Shown: positions 58,537 to 64,000 of the stretch, piece after piece
Numbering within the stretch: position 1 is the stretch's first letter
How the letters are laid out: every line of letters begins with the position of its first letter
Assembly (NCBI RefSeq): GCF_009602705.1
Contig: NZ_VSWH01000001.1
Coordinates: forward strand, 4,389,001 to 4,453,000
Source of the DNA: Chryseobacterium vaccae
Lineage (GTDB): Bacteria > Bacteroidota > Bacteroidia > Flavobacteriales > Weeksellaceae
DNA: 64,000 bases
Direction of reading: 5' to 3'
Program-made: the position numbers and the translations under genes
The notes under the pieces: model-generated
What the model saw: the letters and a program-made list of their open reading frames with translations, nothing else
Told to the model about the DNA's origin: nothing
The model's database searches: none

Positions 58537-59238
58537 ATGACAGCAGGAGAATTCATAGAAAAGCTATCATCATTCAAAGATGAGAATGAAATTGATAAGG
58601 TTAAAAAGTTTTTCAAGGGAAATGATGGAATAACCCGGCATTTTGGGGTAAGGTTCGGAAATGTATTCACTACGGCAAAAGAATTTTCTGCGATGCCTTT
58701 AGAGGAAATCAATGAACTGCTTAACAGTGAATTTTATGAAGTTAGAATGGGAGCCGTGAGCATTATGGATTTCCAGGCCGGAAATAAGAAAGTTTCTGCA
58801 GATAAGAAAAAACAACTTTTTGATCTTTATCTGATACGTCATGACCGCCTGAATAACTGGGATTTTGTGGACAGAGGAGCCAGGAATATTATCGGAGAGT
58901 ACCTTATTGACAAGCCCAGAGATATTCTTTATAAACTCGCAGAATCTGAAAGTCCCTGGGAAAGAAGAACTGCCATAGTAAGTACCCATGCTTTTATCAG
59001 GGAGAATGAGGTAGAAGATACGTTTGCCATTGCAGAAATCCTTGTGCATGATTCTGATGAACTGGTGAATAAAGCAGTGGGAAGCTGGGTAAGGGAAGCC
59101 GGTAAAAAAGATCCTGAGCGACACCGTTCTTTTCTTGACCGGTATGTGAAAACAATGCCTGCCGCCACATTTTCCTATGCCATAGAGAAGCTTGATCCCG
59201 AAATGAAAAAACATTATAAAGACCTCAGAAAAGGGTAG
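58537..59238 (+). CDS. AlkD-like DNA alkylation repair protein (HEAT repeat glycosylase family)
   Basis: 233 residues of HEAT-like helices. NNWDFVDRGARNIIGEYL near 105-122 holds the Asp and aromatic residues that in AlkD sit at the active site, and SPWERRTAIVSTHAFIRENE follows. AlkD-family proteins remove bulky or positively charged alkylated bases. Whether this member is a glycosylase or only binds DNA is not shown. Follows the unknown gene by nine bases. Confidence 0.88.
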   Translation: MTAGEFIEKLSSFKDENEIDKVKKFFKGNDGITRHFGVRFGNVFTTAKEFSAMPLEEINELLNSEFYEVRMGAVSIMDFQAGNKKVSADKKKQLFDLYLIRHDRLNNWDFVDRGARNIIGEYLIDKPRDILYKLAESESPWERRTAIVSTHAFIRENEVEDTFAIAEILVHDSDELVNKAVGSWVREAGKKDPERHRSFLDRYVKTMPAATFSYAIEKLDPEMKKHYKDLRKG

Positions 59239-59363
59239 ATCCTGTTTACATTTTATTCAGGAATTTTTATGCACTTGATGATCATATGTTTTGTTGATAA
59301 AACTCAATAAATCATGTTTGAAATTATTTTGTAATTAAAAAGATAAACGCAGGTTGATGAATA

Positions 59364-59421
59364 ATACCGCTTTATTTGAAGTGGGGAAAGTGAAGCGACT
59401 TTGTCGCTGATGAAGCGGTAT
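59364..59421. repeat. Nested hairpin in spacer
   Basis: Outer arms ATACCGCTT and AAGCGGTAT close an inner GCGAC-TTT-GTCGC stem. No T-run follows; it abuts repeat C and may be part of the same mobile unit. Confidence 0.5.
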
Positions 59422-59422
59422 A

Positions 59423-59513
59423 CTTATCCACACGCTTCGACGAATCAACGAAGTTGATTCTATCCTTTGCTCTCTGAAAATATCCATAATGAAGTTAAAA
59501 CTTTGCGTGAAAA
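59423..59513 (-). repeat. Dispersed repeat family C, copy 2 (inverted)
   Basis: Reverse complement shows TTTCACGCAAAG, GCAAAGGATAGAATCAACT, CGTTGATTCGTCGAAG and TGTGGATAAG, the same order as at 28241-28328. Confidence 0.75.
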
Positions 59514-59760
59514 AACACGTTATCAGTACATTATCATTTTATTCAAAAAATACTCCAAAGAATTTGATTTAGATAAAAATTTAAATGTTATAAAAAATCA
59601 AATTTAGAAATTTAAACAGGCTCTTAATATTTTCTGTTGATCAAGACTTTAAATTAAAAGAATCTGTGCCAATCCCGGATAGGATCTTATGAGTCATATC
59701 ATAAAAACATACAGTATTGGTTTTCTGGATTTTTCGTAAATTTTAGGTAAAATAAAACCT

Positions 59761-60825
59761 ATGTTCTGGCCCGACACCATCAGCAAAAAATTGAATATAA
59801 AATATCCCATAATCCAAGCTCCGATGTTTGGAGTAAGTACCCCGCAAATGGCGGCCGCTGCTGCCAGAGCCGGAGGTCTGGGGTCTCTGGCAATTGCTGA
59901 CCTCTCCGCAGAAAAGGCTGTTGAGCTGATCCGGGAAATAAAAAAGCTTACTGATCAACCTTTTGCGGTCAACCTGTTTGCCCATAACATTCCCGAAGTC
60001 ACGGAAATATTAAAAGAAAAATACATCAGGACAAAGTATTTTATTGAACAGCTGGCCAGGGAAAATCATCTTGAAGTACAGCTTCCTGATCTCAGTGATC
60101 TTAAAGCAAATGGTTATCAGGAACTGGTGGAAGCTGTTATTGAAGAAGGCTGTAAAATACTAAGCTTTACTTTTGGAAATCTGGATGATAAAAGTATTCA
60201 AAAACTGAAAGAAAACGGAGTAACCCTCATTGGAACCTGTACTTCAGTTGAAGAAGCTTTAATTCTTGAAAAATCCGGAATTGATATGATCTGTGTTCAG
60301 GGAATAGAGGCAGGAGGCCACCGGGGCAGTTTTAATGCTGACAATATCCCGGAAATCGGAGGAATATCTTTGTTTTCTGAGGTATATAATCATGTGAAAG
60401 TTCCTCTTATCTATGCGGGCGGAATTTATAACGGAAGAACTTTAAGAGCAGCTAAAGAATTAGGGGCAGAGGGATTTCAGGTAGGAAGCATGTTGCTGGC
60501 TTCCCAGGAAAGTGCCCTGCAGCCATTTGAAAAAGAAAGGCTTAAAAATGTAACTGAAAAAGATATTATGCTCACCCGGAGCTTTTCAGGACGCTACGCC
60601 AGAGGAATCAGAAATAAGTTCATTGAAACCCTTGAATATTCAGAGCATATTCTCCCATACCCATACCAGAATAAACTCACTAATGAACTAAGACGGGTTG
60701 CAAAAACAATGAATAATACAGACTTTGTGGGGATCTGGACCGGACAATCCATTCATGATTACAACGAAGCTTCTACTGAAGAGATTTTGACCAATCTGAT
60801 CAGGGATTCTGAAAAAACAAATTAA
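59761..60825 (+). CDS. Nitronate monooxygenase family protein
   Basis: 354 residues, TIM-barrel FMN enzyme. N-terminal YPIIQAPMFGVSTPQMAAAAARAGGLGSLA; FMN and catalytic block QGIEAGGHRGSF (His of GGHRG) near 182; and GAEGFQVGSMLL. Members oxidise propionate-3-nitronate or nitroalkanes with oxygen. Alternatively an FMN-dependent enoyl-ACP-reductase relative (FabK-like), but the AGGHRG motif favours nitronate oxidation. Followed directly by a strong GC-rich terminator. Confidence 0.88.
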   Translation: MFWPDTISKKLNIKYPIIQAPMFGVSTPQMAAAAARAGGLGSLAIADLSAEKAVELIREIKKLTDQPFAVNLFAHNIPEVTEILKEKYIRTKYFIEQLARENHLEVQLPDLSDLKANGYQELVEAVIEEGCKILSFTFGNLDDKSIQKLKENGVTLIGTCTSVEEALILEKSGIDMICVQGIEAGGHRGSFNADNIPEIGGISLFSEVYNHVKVPLIYAGGIYNGRTLRAAKELGAEGFQVGSMLLASQESALQPFEKERLKNVTEKDIMLTRSFSGRYARGIRNKFIETLEYSEHILPYPYQNKLTNELRRVAKTMNNTDFVGIWTGQSIHDYNEASTEEILTNLIRDSEKTN

Positions 60826-60867
60826 AACTCAGTAGCGGCGGGCTTTAGCCCGCCGCTACTGAGTTTT
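60824..60867 (+). terminator. GC-rich 20-bp perfect hairpin after the nitronate monooxygenase gene
   Basis: Arms ACTCAGTAGCGGCGGGC and GCCCGCCGCTACTGAGT with A/T flanks pair perfectly over 20 bp round a TTTA loop, starting at the stop codon. Unusually long and GC-rich for this AT-rich region. Confidence 0.75.
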
Positions 60868-60884
60868 ACCCAAAATATTCAAAA

Positions 60885-60915
60885 AAACTCCTTCCAGTTT
60901 ACCTGAAAGGAGTTG
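60885..60915 (-). terminator. Terminator of mpl
   Basis: ACTCCTT and AAGGAGT with CAG/CTG inside, around TTTAC; followed on the minus strand by a T-run. Confidence 0.75.
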
Positions 60916-60938
60916 AAATATAGATGAGTAGTATCTTA

Positions 60939-62276
60939 TTATTGGGTAAGATCCAGCCCTCCGAAGTTCCCTGAACTCATCATCAGGTAAACCCCTTTGG
61001 TCTTATCTAAAGTATTCCAGTAGGCATGAAGGTCTTCAGCATTGGTGAATACTCTTAAACGGTCATTTTTAAATTTTTCTTTAATGAATTCCGGAGAAAT
61101 AGGTTCCATTCTTTTGATCTTTAAAGCGTCCTCAGAATAGAAAACGATGGCTTCATCCAGTCCGTCCATAGCATGATCATACTGCTCAAGGAACACAGGA
61201 TTTAAGCTTGAATACGTATGAAGTTCAAGGAAACCGTATTGGGTTTCGTTCTTAAACTGTTCCTGGAATGCCTTCACCGTTGCTTTTACCTTGCTTGGTG
61301 CATGAGCAAAATCTTTGTAAAGGGTGCCTTTATCATCTCTTTCTACCTTTTCAAGACGTTTTGAAGCTCCTTTGAAACTCATGATGGCTTCATAAAAATC
61401 CTCATCCATAATTCCCAGCTGTTGGCAGATATGTCTTGCTCCTTCCATATTCAGAAGATTATGAGCACCGAAAACAGACAGAGGAACATCTCCCATTTCC
61501 GTTTTCAGATATACTTTTCCGCCGTTAATCTCATATTCAGGAGTTTTGTAAGGAATTTTTCTGAAATAATTTTCAGCAGCTTCCACTACCTTTACCACTT
61601 CAGGATCTTCCTCGTTATACACCATAACACCACCCGGGGTAATGCTTGCCGTAAACTTTCTGAACTGTTCTATATAATCGTCGAATGTTTTGAAAACATT
61701 GATATGATCCCATGCAATACCACTCATCAAAGCGATATTCGGCTGATAAAGGAGAAATTTTGAACGAAGATCAATAGGAGAGGAAAGGTATTCATCACCT
61801 TCCAGTACCATAAAATCATTATCCTGGGTTAATTTCACCATACAGTCGAAGCCTTCCAGCTGTGCACCTACCATAAAATCAACATCCTTCTGATGGAAGT
61901 TCAGAACATGGAGAATCATAGAGGTGATGGTTGTTTTACCATGTGAACCGGCAATAACTACTCTGGTTTTATTTTTAGACTGTTCGTAAAGAAATTCCGG
62001 GTATGAGTAAATTTTTAATCCCAGTTCTTTTGCTTTGGCCAGTTCCGGATTATCCTGATGGGCATGCATTCCGAGAATAACGGCATCAATATCCGGAGTG
62101 ATCTTTTCCGGGAACCAGCCCATTTCCTGAGGCAGAATTCCTTTCTTTTCCAGTCTGGATCTTGAAGGTTCAAAAATAGCATCATCTGAACCTGTTACCT
62201 TATATCCTTTGTCTTTTAACGCAATAGCAAGGTTATGCATGGCGCTTCCGCCGATAGCAATGAAGTGGGTTTTCAA
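60939..62276 (-). CDS. mpl: UDP-N-acetylmuramate:L-Ala-gamma-D-Glu-meso-DAP ligase (Mpl)
   Basis: 445 residues. N-terminal HFIAIGGSAMHNLAIAL, P-loop GSHGKTT at 110-116, then a Mur ligase core with GDEYLSSPID and ATP/Mg residues, and FAHAPSKVKATVKAF in the last domain. Mpl reattaches recycled murein tripeptide to UDP-MurNAc. No ATG lies at the front: the codon matching family start is TTG at 62276, and a stop lies just upstream, so TTG is the likely start. Six bases follow the upstream lipoprotein stop, so it is in one operon with it. Confidence 0.93.
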   Translation of the reverse strand: MKTHFIAIGGSAMHNLAIALKDKGYKVTGSDDAIFEPSRSRLEKKGILPQEMGWFPEKITPDIDAVILGMHAHQDNPELAKAKELGLKIYSYPEFLYEQSKNKTRVVIAGSHGKTTITSMILHVLNFHQKDVDFMVGAQLEGFDCMVKLTQDNDFMVLEGDEYLSSPIDLRSKFLLYQPNIALMSGIAWDHINVFKTFDDYIEQFRKFTASITPGGVMVYNEEDPEVVKVVEAAENYFRKIPYKTPEYEINGGKVYLKTEMGDVPLSVFGAHNLLNMEGARHICQQLGIMDEDFYEAIMSFKGASKRLEKVERDDKGTLYKDFAHAPSKVKATVKAFQEQFKNETQYGFLELHTYSSLNPVFLEQYDHAMDGLDEAIVFYSEDALKIKRMEPISPEFIKEKFKNDRLRVFTNAEDLHAYWNTLDKTKGVYLMMSSGNFGGLDLTQ

Positions 62277-62282
62277 CTTTAT

Positions 62283-62720
62283 TTACTGTTTTTTTACGTT
62301 GTTATTAATAATTTCCTGGAAAGCATTCAGAATGTTGTTCCAGTTGGTGGTGAAGTTAGGCATAATCATGCTGGCATCAGTTTTACTGCCTTCATTAGGT
62401 CCTTTCTTTACATTGATGGACGTTGCTATATTGTCATACAGCTTTTTACGGTCCTCCTGTATCCTTCTGAAATTGTTTTGGGAAAGAGTCTGATCCAGCT
62501 TTTTTAGATCTTCGTTAGAAATTTTGAAATCCTGTTTGTACTTTTTCCCCTGGCCTTCAAAAGAATAGTGCACATTATTACCTTTAATAAGCAGATTTTC
62601 ATATATCGGTGCATAACCTCCGCTCTTGGAGTAGCTGATATCAAAATCGGAATATACTTTTTGGCTGTTGCACGAAACTAATACTATGACCGCGAATAAG
62701 ATTCCTAATATTCTGTTCAT
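62283..62720 (-). CDS. Lipoprotein of unknown function
   Basis: 145 residues. Lipobox LVSCNSQ with Cys17. Mature part has YSKSGGYAPIYENLLIKGNNVHYSFEGQGKKY, strand-rich, then charged helix KLDQTLSQNNFRRIQEDRK. No named family. Between mpl and the acyltransferase, same strand, spacing six and 15 bp, so all three are probably co-transcribed in the order acyltransferase, lipoprotein, mpl. Confidence 0.75.
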   Translation of the reverse strand: MNRILGILFAVIVLVSCNSQKVYSDFDISYSKSGGYAPIYENLLIKGNNVHYSFEGQGKKYKQDFKISNEDLKKLDQTLSQNNFRRIQEDRKKLYDNIATSINVKKGPNEGSKTDASMIMPNFTTNWNNILNAFQEIINNNVKKQ

Positions 62721-62735
62721 AATTTTTTACTTACT

Positions 62736-63542
62736 TTAATTATCTGAGTCCTTTTGTTCTAATTTTTTAGCTTTAAGTTCTTCATCATAATTGTGTAGTA
62801 GATTGAAGTCTTCAGTCTGCTCAATGGCAGTCATGATCTTCAGTAATATTTCAGGCGCCTTTTCATTATCGTAATCAATATCTAGAGGTGCTTTGAATTC
62901 CATCGTAGGTTTTACGCCTGTAACCTTTACCCGGAGACCTTTCTTATCAAATGCCCTTCTGAATCCGTTAATCTTGATAGGGATTACAATCGGGCGCTGG
63001 TTTTTTACCAGCTTGGCGGTACCTCTTCTTCCCTGTGCAAATGCCGAGGTAGTACCCTGAGGGAAAGTAGCTACCCAGCCATTGTCCAGAGCTTTCATAA
63101 TATTATCAACCTCGCTCATATCAACCATTCTGTTGATGTTTTTTCCTTCTGCTCTCCAAGTTCTTTTTACCGTTACCGCACCTGCAATCTTGAAGATCTT
63201 GGGAAGAATTCCTTTATTCATAGTTTCTTCAGCAGCTACATAATAAAAATCGATTTTGGGATTCAGCAGATAAATCGGGTTTTTAATGGTATTTAAATAT
63301 CCGTTATTTACAGCACAGAATGCGTGGTACATTGCAGCTACATCTGCAAAATACGTCTGATGGTTGGATACGAAAAGCACATTGGAATCCGGAAGATCCA
63401 CAAGGTGTTCAGTACCGGTTATTTTTAATTTATTAAAGCCGTTGAACCTTCTGTAGGATACAACTCCTAAAATAAAAATAATTAACCTTTTTAAAAAATA
63501 AGGTGTTCCGAATGCATCGGTGAAAATATTTTTCTTCGCCAT
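62736..63542 (-). CDS. PlsC-like 1-acyl-sn-glycerol-3-phosphate acyltransferase
   Basis: 268 residues. Motif I reads SNHQTYFADV, that is His-x5-Asp instead of the usual His-x4-Asp, and motif III reads FPQGTTSAF where FPEGTRS is usual. Motif II (GAVTVKRTWR) is recognisable. It probably acylates lysophosphatidate or a related lipid at the inner membrane, but the altered motifs leave substrate and activity open. First gene of the run to the lipoprotein and mpl. Confidence 0.82.
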   Translation of the reverse strand: MAKKNIFTDAFGTPYFLKRLIIFILGVVSYRRFNGFNKLKITGTEHLVDLPDSNVLFVSNHQTYFADVAAMYHAFCAVNNGYLNTIKNPIYLLNPKIDFYYVAAEETMNKGILPKIFKIAGAVTVKRTWRAEGKNINRMVDMSEVDNIMKALDNGWVATFPQGTTSAFAQGRRGTAKLVKNQRPIVIPIKINGFRRAFDKKGLRVKVTGVKPTMEFKAPLDIDYDNEKAPEILLKIMTAIEQTEDFNLLHNYDEELKAKKLEQKDSDN

Positions 63543-63569
63543 CTCTCAATTAAACACGGTAATGCAAAG

Positions 63570-64000
63570 TTACATTTTTTTCAGCAACTGGCTAAACTCA
63601 CTCAATATCATTGCTGTAGCGCCCCAGATAATATATCCGTTGAAATTAATCACCGGGACTTCGTGGCCTCCTGCACTTGGAAGCGCCATCAGTTCAGGAC
63701 TGTCGGGCAGATTAAGGAAAGAAGTGATGGGAAATTCTATGGTTTCCACAGCTTCACTCTGCTGAAGAACAAAGAGCGGGTTCTTTTTCGTATATGAAAT
63801 ATAAGGATATACATAAAAGTTGCTTGGTGGAATATAGATGGGAGACATTTCTCTGATGATCCTTACATAATGTTTATCTATTCCTATCTCTTCCGAAGTT
63901 TCACGTACCGCTGTTTCAGCGAAGTCTCTGTCCATTTCCTCACGTTTTCCGCCTGGAAGGGAGATTTGTCCGCTGTGACGGTCATGTTCGTTAATCGTTC
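63570..64000 (-). CDS. Nudix hydrolase, CoA-pyrophosphatase type, N-terminus cut by window edge
   Basis: 143 residues are readable from the window edge to the stop at 63570. The Nudix box lies in GGKREEMDRDFAETAVRETSEEIGI, with the CoA-pyrophosphatase variant (Asp in place of the first Glu) and TAVRETSEE. Preceded by HDRHSGQISLPGGK, the CoA-specific signature region of NudL/NUDT7 relatives. It likely splits CoA or its esters to 3',5'-ADP and 4'-phosphopantetheine. The start is outside the window. Confidence 0.88.
   Translation of the reverse strand, partial: TINEHDRHSGQISLPGGKREEMDRDFAETAVRETSEEIGIDKHYVRIIREMSPIYIPPSNFYVYPYISYTKKNPLFVLQQSEAVETIEFPITSFLNLPDSPELMALPSAGGHEVPVINFNGYIIWGATAMILSEFSQLLKKM

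Larger units (their letters stand above)
59239..59760. other. Gene-free spacer with hairpin and a repeat
   Basis: 522 bases without a coding region. It holds an ATACCGCTT/AAGCGGTAT hairpin at 59364-59421 with an inner GCGACTTTGTCGC stem, then repeat C copy 2 (59423-59513), then AT-rich sequence up to the nitronate monooxygenase ATG. Confidence 0.55.

Noticed and set aside
59239..59760. tRNA-like or attachment-site structure in the spacer
   Set aside because: The hairpin has no tRNA cloverleaf, T-loop sequence or CCA end, and no integrase lies near.

Overview
The window looks like chromosome of a Flavobacteriia member close to Chryseobacterium (Weeksellaceae). The DNA is AT-rich. Many genes are preceded by the Bacteroidota promoter (TTG, about 19-20 bp, TAnnTTTG) and lack Shine-Dalgarno sequences. 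One protein carries a type IX secretion C-terminal sorting domain, and lipoproteins and TonB-dependent receptors are plentiful. I see no tRNA, rRNA, CRISPR array, insertion sequence or prophage. The content is mostly core and metabolic, with repeat-rich spacers.

Layout. 1-13.6 kb: partial RsmB-type rRNA methyltransferase, small lipoproteins, YjdM zinc ribbon, orphan ABC ATPase, YceI lipoprotein, pheS, DUF3108 protein, a ferredoxin reductase/ferredoxin pair, LOG protein, PepD dipeptidase, recR (behind a telomere-like CCCTAAA array) and a GT2 glycosyltransferase. 13.6-21.2 kb: secG, a two-gene M16 peptidase unit (one active, one apparently pseudo-enzyme), a thrombospondin-type-3 protein and a PcrA/UvrD helicase. 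22.1-28 kb: a large TonB receptor convergent with a TPP-riboswitch operon thiM-thiE-thiD-tenA (thiamine salvage). 28.5-33.5 kb: esterase, a HipA-like kinase/DUF3037 pair, a T9SS-sorted SGNH hydrolase, an alpha/beta hydrolase and a lipoprotein.

33.5-41.6 kb holds a tyrosine/homogentisate catabolic cluster on the minus strand: homogentisate dioxygenase, a CoA-transferase/hydrolase family enzyme, 4-hydroxyphenylpyruvate dioxygenase, fumarylacetoacetase and a flavin reductase. A broken GxxExxY gene framed by inverted hairpins interrupts it. 41.7-44.2 kb: a TonB receptor with a CxxC in its plug, translationally coupled to a thioredoxin-fold protein, with a 24-bp palindrome on its promoter. 44.5-51.7 kb: stress and redox genes (HxlR and a divergent quinone-oxidoreductase-like gene, cupin, DUF1304, Crp/Fnr regulator, DoxX, AhpD-like, aldo/keto reductase, then an MdaB/ABM/Hsp31-type operon). 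52-64 kb: phosphoesterase, broken hydrolase, LysR, three GNAT acetyltransferases, aldo/keto reductase, AlkD-like protein, nitronate monooxygenase, mpl, a lipoprotein, a PlsC-like acyltransferase and a partial Nudix hydrolase.

The most unusual signals are the perfect nine-copy CCCTAAA array, several families of short dispersed intergenic repeats (some in inverted orientation 30 kb apart), the Cys-plug receptor with its operator, the minimal HipA-like kinase pair, and three genes each broken by a one-base change in an A/T homopolymer.
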